The notes: generated from the sequence alone by a model not told the origin. Shown: positions 46,989 through 56,889, counted from the stretch's first letter. The stretch: 64,000 nucleotides of DNA from Pseudomonas putida (GCA_041071465.1 CP163498.1:1454001-1518000), one strand, 5' to 3'. Made by a program: numbers and translations.

Positions 46989-48260
46989 TCAGCAGGTCCC
47001 CTGGCCGCGCAGCTGGCCGTCACCGATTACCACGTACTTCTCGCAGGTCAGGCCTTCCAGGCCGACCGGGCCACGGGCATGCAGCTTGTCGGTGGAAATA
47101 CCGATTTCCGCGCCCAGGCCGTACTCGAAGCCGTCGGCAAAGCAGGTCGGAGTGTTGAGCATGACCGACGCCGAATCGACTTCAGCCATGAACTGGCGGG
47201 CTTCACCCTGGTGTTCGCTGATGATCGAGTCGGTGTGGTGCGAGCCATAGTGGTTGATGTGCTCGATGGCCTGGTCCAGGCCATCGACGACGCGGATCGA
47301 CAGGATCGCGTCCAGGTACTCGGTGTGCCAGTCGTCTTCAGTGGCCGGTTTGGCCTCGACCAGCGCGCGAGTACGCTCGCAGCCACGCAGCTCCACGCCC
47401 TTCTCCTGGAAGCGGCGGGCCATTTCCGGCAGGAAGCGCTCCGCCACCCGCTGGTCGACCAGCAGGGTTTCCATGGCCCCGCAAATGCCGTAGCGGTAGG
47501 TCTTGGCGTTGAAGGCCACATTCCAGGCCTTGTCCAGGTCGGCATGCTGGCTGACATAAACGTGGCAGATGCCGTCCAGGTGCTTGATCACCGGTACGCG
47601 GGCATCGCGGCTGATGCGTTCGATCAGGCCACGGCCGCCGCGCGGCACGATGACATCGACGAATTGCGGCATGCTGATCAGCGCGCCCACGGCTTCGCGG
47701 TCAGTGGTCTCGACCACCTGCACCACGGCTGCCGGCAAGCCGGCTTCGGCCAGGCCACGCTGGATGCAGGTGGCAATGGCGCGGTTGGAATGGATGGCTT
47801 CGGAGCCGCCACGCAGGATGGTCGCGTTACCCGACTTCAGGCACAGGCTGGCGGCATCGATGGTCACGTTCGGGCGCGACTCGTAGATGATCCCGATCAC
47901 CCCCAGCGGCGTGCGCATTTTGCCGACCTGAATACCCGATGGGCGGTAGCTCATGTCGCGGATGGCACCGACCGGGTCCGGCAGGCTGGCCACCTGGCGC
48001 AGGCCGGTGATCATGCCGTCGATGCGTGCCGGGGTCAGCGCCAGGCGGTCGAGCAGCGCTGGCTCCAGGCCATTGGCGCGGCCAGCGGCCAGGTCCAGCT
48101 CATTGGCAGCAGTGAGCTCGGCACGGGCGGCGTCCAGCGCGTCGGCGGCGGCTTGCAGGGCGCGGTTCTTCTGCGCGGTGCTGGCACGGCCGATCACCCG
48201 GGAAGCCTCACGGGCAGCGCGACCCAGGCGGGTCATATAGTCAAGAACGGACTCAGTCAT
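46989..48260 (-). CDS. proA: Gamma-glutamyl phosphate reductase
   Basis: A 423-residue aldehyde-dehydrogenase-fold enzyme of proline synthesis. The catalytic Cys is in [15 protein letters not shown]. Also seen are [32 protein letters not shown] and the tail [19 protein letters not shown]. The first gene of the leftward nadD-rsfS-rlmH-mrdA-rodA group, with a TATAAT box 35 bp upstream. Confidence 0.95.
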   Translation of the reverse strand: MTESVLDYMTRLGRAAREASRVIGRASTAQKNRALQAAADALDAARAELTAANELDLAAGRANGLEPALLDRLALTPARIDGMITGLRQVASLPDPVGAIRDMSYRPSGIQVGKMRTPLGVIGIIYESRPNVTIDAASLCLKSGNATILRGGSEAIHSNRAIATCIQRGLAEAGLPAAVVQVVETTDREAVGALISMPQFVDVIVPRGGRGLIERISRDARVPVIKHLDGICHVYVSQHADLDKAWNVAFNAKTYRYGICGAMETLLVDQRVAERFLPEMARRFQEKGVELRGCERTRALVEAKPATEDDWHTEYLDAILSIRVVDGLDQAIEHINHYGSHHTDSIISEHQGEARQFMAEVDSASVMLNTPTCFADGFEYGLGAEIGISTDKLHARGPVGLEGLTCEKYVVIGDGQLRGQGTC

Positions 48261-48294
48261 GGGTTCGGTGTCTTGGCGAAGGGGAAATCGGCTG

Positions 48295-48300
48295 ATTATA
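48295..48300 (-). promoter_or_regulatory. Predicted -10 element of the proA operon
   Basis: Perfect TATAAT on the minus strand, 35 bp upstream of the proA ATG. The -35 region at 17-bp spacing is poor (TGGGCG), so this rests mainly on the -10 box. Confidence 0.4.
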
Positions 48301-48554
48301 ACTGCCGCGCAGGTGTACGCCCAGCGGCGGGTGGCGGATGGTAGAAAATGGCTGGGGCAATGGACGGGAAAGATGTAACCAGGGTTATCGAAAAATTCAC
48401 CACCCGTTGTGGCCTTTTCGCGGGCACGCCCACGCCCACAGGGCTTTCATAAGGCCTGCCCCCTTACAACGACACTGCCAACATCACGATCGATTCAGCC
48501 TCGATTAAGCCATTCATTGCTATCATCCCGCCTCCCCAGCCACGAACCGCCCGC

Positions 48555-49223
48555 ATGCCAGCCCTGCCCGACAGCTTTTTCGACCGTGATGCCCAAACCG
48601 TGGCCAAGGGCCTGCTCGGCAAGGTTATCCGCCATCGCCACGGCGACCTGTGGCTGGCTGCGCGCATCATCGAGACCGAGGCCTACTACCTCACCGACAA
48701 AGGCAGCCACGCCTCGCTCGGCTACACCGAAAAGCGCAAGGCGCTGTTCCTTGATGGCGGGCATATCTACATGTACTACGCCCGCGGCGGCGACTCGCTG
48801 AACTTCAGCGCTCACGGGCCGGGTAACGCGGTGCTGATCAAGTCTGCCTATCCTTGGCAGGACGCCCTCTCGGGGCCCAACAGCCTGGCGCAGATGCAGC
48901 TGAACAACCCCGACGCCAGCGGCAAGCTGCGCCCGGATGAGCGCCTGTGCGCCGGCCAGACCCTGCTGTGCCGGGCCCTGGGCCTGAAAGTACCGCACTG
49001 GGACGCCCAGCGTTTCGACGCCGAACGCCTGTACGTCGAGGATTGTGGCAACGCCGTGCCCCGGGTAATCCAGGCCGCCCGCCTGGGCATCCCACACGGG
49101 CGCGACGAGCACCTCCCGTACCGCTTCGTCGACGCCGAGTACGCGCGCTTCTGCACGCGGAACCCGTTACGTCGCGGCCAAGTCGAAGGCCGTGACTTCT
49201 TCATTCTCGAACAAGGAAGCTGA
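48555..49223 (+). CDS. mpg: 3-methyladenine DNA glycosylase (AAG/Mpg family)
   Basis: A 222-residue AAG-type glycosylase that excises alkylated purines. Recognisable: DAQTVAKGLLGKVIRHR, RIIETEAYYLTDKGSHAS (catalytic Glu) and IYMYYARGGDSLNFSAHGPGNAVLIKSA. Standard length, ATG 48555. It lies 2 bp before the DedA-PAP2 gene on the same strand, so likely co-transcribed. Confidence 0.88.
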   Translation: MPALPDSFFDRDAQTVAKGLLGKVIRHRHGDLWLAARIIETEAYYLTDKGSHASLGYTEKRKALFLDGGHIYMYYARGGDSLNFSAHGPGNAVLIKSAYPWQDALSGPNSLAQMQLNNPDASGKLRPDERLCAGQTLLCRALGLKVPHWDAQRFDAERLYVEDCGNAVPRVIQAARLGIPHGRDEHLPYRFVDAEYARFCTRNPLRRGQVEGRDFFILEQGS

Positions 49224-49225
49224 AC

Positions 49226-50542
49226 ATGGGCCAATGGCTCGACAGCCTGACCGGCTGGCTAAGCGCCAACCCCCAGTGGCTTGGCCTGGCGATTTTCCTG
49301 ATCGCCTGCATTGAATGCCTGGCCATCGCCGGCATCATCGTGCCAGGCACCGTGCTGCTGTTCGCCGTCGCGGTACTGGCCGGCAGCGGCGCATTCACCC
49401 TGGGCGAAACCTTGCTGCTGGGCTTTCTAGGTGGCCTGCTGGGCGACGCCTTGTCATACACGGTGGGCAAGTACTTCCACCAGAACATCCGCCGCCTGCC
49501 CCTGCTGCGTCACCACCCGGAATGGATCGGCAGCGCCGAAAGCTACTTCCAGCGCTACGGCATTGCCAGCCTGCTGGTAGGCCGCTTCATCGGTCCGCTG
49601 CGGCCCATGCTGCCCATGGTCGCCGGCATGTTCGACATGCCACTGCCGCGCTTCATCGCCGTCAGCCTGGTGGCGGGCGCCGGCTGGTCGGTCGCGTACT
49701 TACTGCCCGGCTGGGCCACCGGTGCTGCCATGCGCCTGCCTCTGCCAGAAGGCTTCTGGCTGGATGCCGGGATCATCGCCGGTACCCTGGCGGTGCTGAT
49801 CGGCCTGAGCCTGAACAGTAGCCTGCGTGACCAGCGCCACGGTACTCGGCTGGTGGCCGCCCTCAGTTTCATCGCCCTGGCCGGCGTGTTCCTCGGCTGG
49901 CCCTACCTGCATGAGTTCGACCAAGGGGTGATGACACTGGTGCAGGAACATCGCAGCCAGGCCATCGACGGCATTGTGGTCCTGGTGACGCGGCTGGGCG
50001 ACTTCCGCACCCAACTGTTCCTCGGCGGCCTGCTGACCGGCCTGCTGCTGCTTGCCCGTCAGTGGCGGCATGCGTTTTTCGCCGCCGGCGCACTGATGGG
50101 CACGGCGATCGCCAACGGCACCCTGAAATGGCTGTTTGCCCGGGCCCGGCCGGAAGTGTTGACCGACCCGCTGACCAGCTACAGCATGCCCAGCGGGCAC
50201 AGTTCGGCGTCGTTCGCGTTCTTTCTGGTGATGGCAGTGCTGGCCGGGCGCGGACAGCCGCCACGGATGCGCCTGACCTGGGTGATGCTGGGTTGTATTC
50301 CGGCGCTGGCGATTGCCCTGTCACGGGTTTACCTGGGGGCGCACTGGCCGACCGACATCCTGGCTGGGGCCTTGCTGGCATGTTGCGTGTGCGCGCTTAG
50401 CCTGACCCTGGTACAGCGCCAGCAGACGCTACCGGCCCTGCCGCTGCGGGTGTGGTGGCTGGTGTTGCCGGCGTGCCTGGCTTTGCTGGCGTTCTTTGCC
50501 ATGCATGCACTGCCACAGGCTTTGCTCAGGTACCAATATTGA
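49226..50542 (+). CDS. DedA-PAP2 fusion membrane protein
   Basis: A 438-residue polytopic protein joining two families. Residues 1-200 are DedA/SNARE-associated: IECLAIAGIIVPGTVLLF, LLGDALSYTVGK and GRFIGPLRPMLPMVAGM. Residues 230-420 are a PAP2 phosphatase: KWLFARARPEV (K-x6-R-P), SMPSGHSSASF and SRVYLGAHWPTD (S-R-x5-H-x3-D), all catalytic residues present. DedA proteins move lipids such as undecaprenyl-phosphate; PAP2 dephosphorylates undecaprenyl-PP. Fusion suggests carrier-lipid recycling (inference). Confidence 0.9.
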   Translation: MGQWLDSLTGWLSANPQWLGLAIFLIACIECLAIAGIIVPGTVLLFAVAVLAGSGAFTLGETLLLGFLGGLLGDALSYTVGKYFHQNIRRLPLLRHHPEWIGSAESYFQRYGIASLLVGRFIGPLRPMLPMVAGMFDMPLPRFIAVSLVAGAGWSVAYLLPGWATGAAMRLPLPEGFWLDAGIIAGTLAVLIGLSLNSSLRDQRHGTRLVAALSFIALAGVFLGWPYLHEFDQGVMTLVQEHRSQAIDGIVVLVTRLGDFRTQLFLGGLLTGLLLLARQWRHAFFAAGALMGTAIANGTLKWLFARARPEVLTDPLTSYSMPSGHSSASFAFFLVMAVLAGRGQPPRMRLTWVMLGCIPALAIALSRVYLGAHWPTDILAGALLACCVCALSLTLVQRQQTLPALPLRVWWLVLPACLALLAFFAMHALPQALLRYQY

Positions 50543-50550
50543 GGTCGCCA

Positions 50551-50591
50551 GTGCCTGCCCCTTCGGGGTGTACCCGCGAAGGGGCAGGCAC
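50551..50591. terminator. Perfect 15-bp hairpin between convergent genes
   Basis: GTGCCTGCCCCTTCG (50551-50565) pairs with CGAAGGGGCAGGCAC (50577-50591), loop of 11 nt containing GGGTGTACCC. No U-tract, but the position between convergent ORFs and the long stem suggest a two-way transcript end. It is related to the TTCGCGGGTAAACCCGC repeats. Confidence 0.6.
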
Positions 50592-50607
50592 AAGCAAAAC
50601 AGAACCA

Positions 50608-51201
50608 TCAGGCGAATAGCTCACCCTGAATCCGCTCCAGCAGCTTTTGGATCTCCCCCAACCGTAGCTGCGGCGAATCGATTGCCAGCAGATCCAGCTT
50701 GTCCTCTTCCATGAACGGCAGCAGGTACGCCAGCTGATTGGCCAACGCCTGGCGCCCATCCACCGGGCGCGGCATGTCCAGCGCCTCGACCATGGGGTGC
50801 TCGCCCAACGCCACCAACAGCGCCATCAGGTCGTCATCGGCCTCGAGCAACGGGCTGTCCACTTGCTCCGGCAGCCATTGCACCTGCCCCACCAGCAACT
50901 GGTCCTTCTGCACTTCGGTGCTTCCCAGATTGAAGCGTCGCACGCCCTCGACACGGATACCCAGCAAGCCGTTGTCCTGCTGCACGAAGTCGCGAATGAC
51001 GGCCTCGCAGCCGATCGAGGCCACCACTGGCGGAGCCTTGCCGACCTGCTCCCCTTCAAGGATGCACACCACACCAAAACCTTCGCCCTGCTTCATGCAG
51101 CGCCCGATCATGTCCAGGTAGCGCGCCTCGAAAATCTGCAAATCGAGAAAGCAGCCGGGAAACAACACGGTATTGAGCGGAAACAGCGGTAGCGTCATCA
51201 C
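50608..51201 (-). CDS. LON N-terminal-domain (substrate-binding) protein
   Basis: A 197-residue protein made of a Lon N-terminal (PUA-like) domain with no ATPase or protease. It starts MTLPLFPLNTVLFPGCFLDLQIFEARYLDMI, the family signature. Such stand-alone domains are widespread; function unknown. It is the third gene of lrgA-lrgB-LON, 6 bp after lrgB. Confidence 0.85.
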   Translation of the reverse strand: MMTLPLFPLNTVLFPGCFLDLQIFEARYLDMIGRCMKQGEGFGVVCILEGEQVGKAPPVVASIGCEAVIRDFVQQDNGLLGIRVEGVRRFNLGSTEVQKDQLLVGQVQWLPEQVDSPLLEADDDLMALLVALGEHPMVEALDMPRPVDGRQALANQLAYLLPFMEEDKLDLLAIDSPQLRLGEIQKLLERIQGELFA

Positions 51202-51207
51202 AACTCC

Positions 51208-51924
51208 TCAAGCCACCAGGCTGACTGCCAGCGGCAGGAACACCGCCGTGGCCACGCCCATCAGGCTCATCGCCAGCGCGGCAAAGGCGCCGCATTCGTC
51301 ACTTTCCTGCAGGGCCACCGAAGTGCCCACCGCGTGTGCAGTCACCCCCAGCGACATGCCGCGCGCCTCGGGGCTGTGCACGCCAAAGCGGCTTAGCAGG
51401 GCCGGGCCGAAGATGGCCCCGATTACCCCGGTAATCAGCACGAACACCGCTGCCAGGGCCGCCACACCGCCAATTTGCTCGGCGACCAGCATGGCGATCG
51501 GCGAGGTGACCGACTTTGGCGCCATGGTCATCAGGATCATGTGCTCGGCACCGAACCACCAGCCCAGCACCAGGCAACAGAGCGTGGCGAACAGGCCTCC
51601 GACTACCAGCGTAGTAAATGTCGGCCAGAACAGCTGGCGGATACGCCGCAGGTTGAGATAGAGCGGTACAGCCAAGGCCACGGTGGCGGGCCCCAGCAGG
51701 ATGTTCATGATTTCGGTGCTCTTGCGGTATTCCCTGTAATCGATGCCACACAACAGCAGCACACCGATCACCAGCAACATCGATACCAGTACAGGTTGCA
51801 GGAAGATCCAGCGGGTTTTCTCGTAGGCTGCCAGCACCACCTGGTAGGCCCCAAGGGTGATGCCGATGCCGAACAACGGGTGATGCACGACCGCATCGAG
51901 TGCACCTTGCCAGTCGAGCATCAT
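51208..51924 (-). CDS. lrgB: LrgB/CidB-family membrane protein
   Basis: A 238-residue protein with about seven to eight helices. LrgB/CidB motifs: KSVTSPIAMLVAEQIGG, GVIGAIFGPALLSRFGV and ARGMSLGVTAHAVGTS. These are antiholin-like or solute (pyruvate/glycolate-type) exporters, depending on lineage. It overlaps lrgA by 4 bp. Confidence 0.9.
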   Translation of the reverse strand: MMLDWQGALDAVVHHPLFGIGITLGAYQVVLAAYEKTRWIFLQPVLVSMLLVIGVLLLCGIDYREYRKSTEIMNILLGPATVALAVPLYLNLRRIRQLFWPTFTTLVVGGLFATLCCLVLGWWFGAEHMILMTMAPKSVTSPIAMLVAEQIGGVAALAAVFVLITGVIGAIFGPALLSRFGVHSPEARGMSLGVTAHAVGTSVALQESDECGAFAALAMSLMGVATAVFLPLAVSLVA

Positions 51925-52289
51925 GGCTGCTCCTCACGCTTGCCCTGGCGATGGATGAGCTTTTGCATCAGCACACCGACGAACACCAGGGTCATCAGAC
52001 AAGAAATCAGCAAGGCCCCGGCAATCGCCCAGAAGTCGGCGGCAATGTCCTTGGCATACACCATCACCCCCACTGCCGGCGGCACCAGCAACAGCGGCAA
52101 GTAGCGCAACAGGCTACTGGCGGCCTCGTTCAGCGGCTTGCCCACCTCGCCGCGAGCCATGAGGAAGAACAGCAGCAACAACAGGCCGATGATCGGCCCA
52201 GGCAAGAACGGCACAAACAGGTGATTGATCGCCGTCCCCAAAAGCTGGAACAGCACCAGCCAGGTCAAACCACGCAACAGCATAAGCAT
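51921..52289 (-). CDS. lrgA: LrgA/CidA-family membrane protein
   Basis: A 122-residue protein with four membrane helices, including AINHLFVPFLPGPIIGLLLL and LPLLLVPPAVGVM, typical of CidA/LrgA. It forms a pair with lrgB. Possible holin-like role in autolysis or as part of a metabolite exporter. It starts the lrgA-lrgB-LON operon. Confidence 0.88.
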   Translation of the reverse strand: MLMLLRGLTWLVLFQLLGTAINHLFVPFLPGPIIGLLLLLFFLMARGEVGKPLNEAASSLLRYLPLLLVPPAVGVMVYAKDIAADFWAIAGALLISCLMTLVFVGVLMQKLIHRQGKREEQP

Positions 52290-52426
52290 CTCCCTCGGGC
52301 ATGGCCGCCATTATAAGCACGCGCGGCTATAGACCGATATTCGCCGAAAAGCAGGTAACTTGACTGAAACGGTTCGCCGTGCTGATCTTGCACTTTCGTA
52401 CCAACTGACAACCCGGAGAGTCCGCG

Positions 52427-52882
52427 ATGCCCTATGTACCGGTTACAGAGCTTTCGCAGTACGTTGGTAAGGAACTGGGCCGCTCTGCCTGGCTGAAGAT
52501 CGACCAGCAGCGCATCAACCTGTTCGCCGAGGCGACTGGCGACTTCCAGTTCATCCATGTCGACCCTGAAAAAGCGGCAAAAACCCCGTTTGGCGGCACG
52601 ATCGCCCACGGGTTCCTGACCTTGTCACTGATTCCCAAACTGATCGAGGACATCCTGGTCCTGCCACAAGGGCTGAAAATGGTGGTGAACTACGGGCTGG
52701 ACAGCGTGCGCTTCATCCAGCCGGTCAAGGTAGACAGCCAGGTTCGGCTGAAGGTGGACCTGGCCGAGGTGGTGGAGAAGAAGCCGGGGCAGTGGCTGCT
52801 CAAGGCGATTGCCACGCTGGAGATCGACGGCGAAGAAAAGCCTGCCTATATAGCGGAGTCGCTCTCGCTCTGCTTCGTCTAG
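52427..52882 (+). CDS. MaoC-like dehydratase / (R)-specific enoyl-CoA hydratase
   Basis: A 151-residue hot-dog fold. The catalytic Asp/His region is ATGDFQFIHVDPEKAAK TPFGG with IAHGFLTLSL following, the hydratase-2 motif. Likely hydrates enoyl-CoA in beta-oxidation or PHA supply; substrate unknown. A CCCGGAGAG ribosome site precedes ATG 52427. It is divergent from lrgA and followed by a REP region. Confidence 0.85.
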   Translation: MPYVPVTELSQYVGKELGRSAWLKIDQQRINLFAEATGDFQFIHVDPEKAAKTPFGGTIAHGFLTLSLIPKLIEDILVLPQGLKMVVNYGLDSVRFIQPVKVDSQVRLKVDLAEVVEKKPGQWLLKAIATLEIDGEEKPAYIAESLSLCFV

Positions 52883-52895
52883 GCCGCACGGTACT

Positions 52896-52983
52896 TGTGG
52901 GGGCGGGCTCACCCGCGAAGCATCCGCTGCGTGGCATGGCACCGGCGTTGCCGGTGTTCGCGGCTAAAACCGCTCCCACAGGG
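52896..52983. repeat. REP-like pair between the MaoC gene and prmA
   Basis: TGTGGGGGCGGGCTCACCCG at left and TTCGCGGCTAAAACCGCTCC at right face each other; CACCGGCGTTGCCGGTG forms a 7-bp inner hairpin. Confidence 0.75.
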
Positions 52984-53083
52984 TGTGCGCCCGGCCTTCT
53001 CTACAAACCCTGCGCACTCGCGTAAACTACCAGCCTTCGCGCAGCCAAGGGCTGCCCCTGTCGATTTACCAAAGGTGCCCGCC

Positions 53084-53962
53084 ATGCCCTGGCTGCAAGT
53101 ACGCCTGGCCATCAGCCCGGAACAAGCCGAAACCTACGAAGACGCCCTGCTTGAAGTAGGCGCCGTCTCGGTCACGTTCATGGATGCCGAAGATCAACCG
53201 ATCTTCGAACCCGACCTCAACACCACACCGCTGTGGTCGCACACCCACCTGCTGGCCCTGTTCGAGGCCGATGCCGACCCAGAGCAGGTGTTCGCCCACC
53301 TGCGTTTGCTGACTGGCGCCGAGCTGCCCGAACACCAAGCCGAGGTGATCGAGGACCAGGACTGGGAACGCAGCTGGATGGACAACTTCCAGCCGATGCG
53401 CTTCGGCCGCCGTCTGTGGATCGTGCCCAGCTGGCACGAAGCCCCGGAAAAAGATGCCGTCAACCTGTTGCTCGACCCAGGCCTGGCCTTCGGTACCGGC
53501 ACCCACCCCACCACGGCTCTGTGCCTGGAATGGCTCGACGGCCAGCAACTCGACGGCACCCAGGTGCTGGACTTTGGCTGCGGCTCGGGCATCCTCGCCA
53601 TCGCCGCACTGCTGCTGGGCGCCCGTGAAGCGGTAGGCACCGACATCGACGTGCAGGCCATCGAGGCTTCGCGCGACAATGCCCAGCGCAACGGCGTTGC
53701 CGATGAGAAGCTGGCACTGTACCTGCCCGAGCACATGCCAGCGATGCAGGCCGACGTACTGGTCGCCAACATCCTCGCCGGCCCACTGGTGTCGCTGGCA
53801 CCGCAGTTGTCCGGCCTGGTTCGCCCAGGTGGCCTGCTGGCGCTGTCGGGTATCCTTGCCGAGCAGGGCGAGGAAGTAGCCGCCGCCTACGCCGCCGACT
53901 TTGATCTGGACCCTATCGTCGTGCGCGACGGCTGGGTGCGCATCAGTGGTCGGCGCCGCTAA
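53084..53962 (+). CDS. prmA: Ribosomal protein L11 methyltransferase
   Basis: A 292-residue SAM enzyme that methylates L11. An N-terminal substrate-recognition domain ([20 protein letters not shown]) is followed by the methyltransferase core: [39 protein letters not shown] and [18 protein letters not shown] 53084 is used; the frame open to 52895 runs through a repeat. Confidence 0.94.
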   Translation: MPWLQVRLAISPEQAETYEDALLEVGAVSVTFMDAEDQPIFEPDLNTTPLWSHTHLLALFEADADPEQVFAHLRLLTGAELPEHQAEVIEDQDWERSWMDNFQPMRFGRRLWIVPSWHEAPEKDAVNLLLDPGLAFGTGTHPTTALCLEWLDGQQLDGTQVLDFGCGSGILAIAALLLGAREAVGTDIDVQAIEASRDNAQRNGVADEKLALYLPEHMPAMQADVLVANILAGPLVSLAPQLSGLVRPGGLLALSGILAEQGEEVAAAYAADFDLDPIVVRDGWVRISGRRR

Positions 53963-54004
53963 GCGGGCCTAGAATACTTTTCTGCACAGCTCCCGGATTG
54001 CCGC

Positions 54005-55366
54005 ATGACCGACAGTTTCGTCACCCAGTGCCCGCATTGCCAGACCAGCTTTCGCGTCACCCACCACCAGCTGAGCGTGGCCCGTGGCGTGGTGCGCTGC
54101 GGTCACTGCCTGCAGGTGTTCAACGCCGCCAAGCAGTTGCTGGAGCAGAACCGTGCCGGTACCGCCAGCGCGGCTGCGGCACCTGCGCCGGCACCTGCCG
54201 CGCCTGCCGAGCCGCTGATCGAGCCTGCCAGTACCCCTGAGCCTACCGTCGAAGTACGCAGCAGTACCCTTGACCAGGACTGGGCGCTTACCGCCCAGGC
54301 GCTGGACGAGCTTGACCTCGACAAGGAACTGGAACGCCTGGAGCGTCGCGGCCAAACCGCCCCGACACGCCCGGCCAGCCAGGATGACGGGCTGCAGGCA
54401 CGGCGCGACGAACTGCACCTGGACGAGCACGCAGACGACCTGTTCGGCACGGCCACCGATGAGCCCTTCGAGCAGCAGCACCCGGCAGAGCCCGCCCCAG
54501 TATTGCTGCAGCCGGAACCCCTTGAGCTGGACCTGGGCCCTGCACCCGGCGAGCGCACCGAGCCGACCCTGGGCAGCAACCTTGACCTGGACATCGAAGA
54601 CGAGCCGCCCGCGCACCGCGCGGCCGAAACCGATGAACAGCCCGCATTCGGCGAACCGCTGCGCGCCAGCGATGACGAAACCCCGGAAAGAGGCCTGAGT
54701 GCCCGCGACGATGAGCCGCTGGCGCTGCACCTGTCGGCGCGCGACGACGAACCCGTCGAGGTACTGCCCGGGGAGCGCCTGGAACCGGGCCTTACCGGCA
54801 AAGCCGAACGCCCCTCGCGCAAGGAGCCACTGGTCGACGTGGTCGACGATCCGCTGCAACTGGGCTGGGAAAAGCCCGCGCCTAACTGGGGCAAGCGCCT
54901 GCTGTGGGGTTTTCTGACCCTGCTGGCCGCCGGCCTGCTGGCGTTTCAGTACGTGTGGTTCCACTTCGACGAAATGGCCCGCCAGGACCAGTATCGGCCG
55001 ATCTTCCAGCAAATCTGCCCGATGGTCGGCTGCCAGGTACCCACCCGCGTCGACATTGCCCGTATCAAGAGCAGCAACCTGGTGGTGCGTAGCCACCCGG
55101 ACTTCAAGGGCGCATTGATCGTCGACGCGATCATCTACAACCGCGCACCCTTCGCCCAGCCGTTCCCGCTGCTGGAGCTGCGCTTCGCCGACCTCAATGG
55201 CCAGCTGATCGCCAGCCGTCGCTTCAAGCCCAGCGAGTACCTGTCCGGCGAACTGGCAGGGCGTGGCGAAATGCCCAGCCAGACGCCAATCCACATCGCC
55301 CTGGACATCCTCGACCCGGGGCCGAAGGCCGTGAATTACAGCCTGAGCTTCCGTTCGCCGGAATGA
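54005..55366 (+). CDS. Zinc-ribbon DUF3426 membrane protein
   Basis: A 453-residue protein. Residues 1-40 are an MJ0042-type zinc ribbon (CPHC..CGHC). A long acidic, Ala/Pro-rich linker (about 55-290) includes repeated ARDDEP units. One membrane helix (LLWGFLTLLAAGLLAFQYVW) precedes a periplasmic DUF3426 domain (RSHPDFKGALIVDAIIYNRA). It lies just upstream of dusB-fis, as in other pseudomonads, but its function is unknown. Confidence 0.82.
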   Translation: MTDSFVTQCPHCQTSFRVTHHQLSVARGVVRCGHCLQVFNAAKQLLEQNRAGTASAAAAPAPAPAAPAEPLIEPASTPEPTVEVRSSTLDQDWALTAQALDELDLDKELERLERRGQTAPTRPASQDDGLQARRDELHLDEHADDLFGTATDEPFEQQHPAEPAPVLLQPEPLELDLGPAPGERTEPTLGSNLDLDIEDEPPAHRAAETDEQPAFGEPLRASDDETPERGLSARDDEPLALHLSARDDEPVEVLPGERLEPGLTGKAERPSRKEPLVDVVDDPLQLGWEKPAPNWGKRLLWGFLTLLAAGLLAFQYVWFHFDEMARQDQYRPIFQQICPMVGCQVPTRVDIARIKSSNLVVRSHPDFKGALIVDAIIYNRAPFAQPFPLLELRFADLNGQLIASRRFKPSEYLSGELAGRGEMPSQTPIHIALDILDPGPKAVNYSLSFRSPE

Positions 55367-55379
55367 AGGGCCGGCTTGC

Positions 55380-55409
55380 CGGGGGCTGCAACACAGTAAC
55401 AAGCCCCCG
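55380..55409 (+). other. Hairpin after the DUF3426 gene
   Basis: CGGGGGCT pairs with AGCCCCCG across a 14-nt loop. No U-run follows. A possible transcript end before dusB. Confidence 0.45.
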
Positions 55410-55541
55410 CGCTTACCAAATGTCATAAGCCGACAACTGTTCAGATTTTATCCAAATCCATCTTTATCCGGTCACCGAGAGCGGGTATCATGCCAACCCT
55501 TTTTCGAACTCCAAGATTCGGCCCCACAACAGGGATCACCT

Positions 55542-56555
55542 ATGTCGGCGGTACGCATCGGCCAATACACACTACGTAACAACCTGATCCTCGCGCCCAT
55601 GGCCGGGGTCACGGACCAGCCTTTCCGTACACTTTGCCAGCGCCTGGGCGCCGGCATGGTGGTGTCGGAAATGGTCAGCAGCGACATGAGCCTGTGGAAC
55701 AGCCGCAAGTCGAGCCTGCGCCGCATCCATGAAGGCGATCCCGAGCCACGCTCGGTGCAGATCGCCGGCGGTGATGCGCAGATGATGGCGGCGGCGGCGA
55801 AGGCCAACGTCGAAGCGGGTGCCCAGATCATCGATATCAACATGGGCTGCCCGGCAAAAAAAGTCTGCAACAAAGCTGCAGGCTCTGCTTTATTGAGAGA
55901 TGAAGCCTTGGTCAGTGAGATCCTCCATGCCGTGGTCGGCGCTGTGGACGTTCCGGTGACCCTGAAGATCCGCACCGGCTGGGACCGGGCGAACAAGAAC
56001 GGCCTGAACGTGGCGAAGATCGCTGAACAGGCCGGCATCCAGGCGCTGGCGGTGCATGGCCGCACACGCGCCGACCTGTACACCGGCGATGCCGAATACG
56101 ACACCATCGCTGCCATCAAGCAGGCGGTGTCAATCCCGGTTTTTGCCAACGGCGATATCACTTCGCCAGAAAAGGCCCGAGCGGTGCTGGACGCCACCGG
56201 GGTCGATGGCCTGCTGATTGGCCGGGCTGCCCAGGGGCGGCCATGGATCTTTCGCGAGATCGAGCATTACCTGCGCACTGGCGAACATTTGCCAGCGCCG
56301 CAGCTGGACGAAGTGGAACGCATCCTGCTGGAGCACCTGGCCGCGCTGCATGCCTTCTATGGCGATGTGATGGGCGTTCGTATCGCCCGCAAGCACGTTG
56401 GCTGGTACCTGGCAACACGACCCGGCGGCAAGGAGTTTCGCTCCCGGTTCAACGCTTTGGAAGACACACAAGCGCAGTGCGCCAACGTTCGCGCGTTTTT
56501 CAGCGAACGTCGACAGAGCCTTGAGACAGAGGACGGACAAGGGGTGGCCGCATGA
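55542..56555 (+). CDS. dusB: tRNA-dihydrouridine synthase B
   Basis: A 337-residue FMN enzyme reducing uridine in tRNA (position 17). [21 protein letters not shown] is the N-terminal signature, and the catalytic Cys lies in [27 protein letters not shown] and [14 protein letters not shown] close the TIM barrel. It overlaps fis by 4 bp. The pair is an ancient bacterial operon, so fis levels depend on this promoter. Confidence 0.95.
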   Translation: MSAVRIGQYTLRNNLILAPMAGVTDQPFRTLCQRLGAGMVVSEMVSSDMSLWNSRKSSLRRIHEGDPEPRSVQIAGGDAQMMAAAAKANVEAGAQIIDINMGCPAKKVCNKAAGSALLRDEALVSEILHAVVGAVDVPVTLKIRTGWDRANKNGLNVAKIAEQAGIQALAVHGRTRADLYTGDAEYDTIAAIKQAVSIPVFANGDITSPEKARAVLDATGVDGLLIGRAAQGRPWIFREIEHYLRTGEHLPAPQLDEVERILLEHLAALHAFYGDVMGVRIARKHVGWYLATRPGGKEFRSRFNALEDTQAQCANVRAFFSERRQSLETEDGQGVAA

Positions 56556-56872
56556 CGATGATGACCGAGACATTTGTGAGTGGAACAACGCCCGTGAGCG
56601 ACAACGCCAACCTGAAACAGCACCTCAACACGCCGAGCGAAGAGGGCCAGACCCTTCGCGACAGCGTCGAGAAGGCGCTGCACAACTACTTCGCCCACCT
56701 GGAAGGCGCGACCGTGACGGACGTGTACAACCTGGTGCTCTCCGAAGTCGAGGCGCCCCTGCTCGAAAGCGTGATGAACTACGTGAAGGGCAACCAGACC
56801 AAGGCCAGCGAGATGCTCGGGCTGAACCGAGGCACCCTGCGCAAGAAGCTCAAGCAGTACGACTTGTTGTAA
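56552..56872 (+). CDS. fis: DNA-binding protein Fis
   Basis: A 106-residue nucleoid protein. The C-terminal helix-turn-helix is [20 protein letters not shown]; the N-terminal half has [20 protein letters not shown]. It bends DNA and controls growth-rate-dependent genes. The start at 56552 overlaps dusB; internal ATGs at 56558 and 56561 could also be used. A terminator follows. Confidence 0.95.
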   Translation: MTMMTETFVSGTTPVSDNANLKQHLNTPSEEGQTLRDSVEKALHNYFAHLEGATVTDVYNLVLSEVEAPLLESVMNYVKGNQTKASEMLGLNRGTLRKKLKQYDLL

Positions 56873-56889
56873 GCCAGAATCCCATCCAG

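Noticed and set aside
48261..48554. Possible gene in the proA-mpg gap
   Set aside because: Holds the divergent promoters and a degenerate CGCGGGCACGCCCACGCC repeat fragment; no plausible coding frame.
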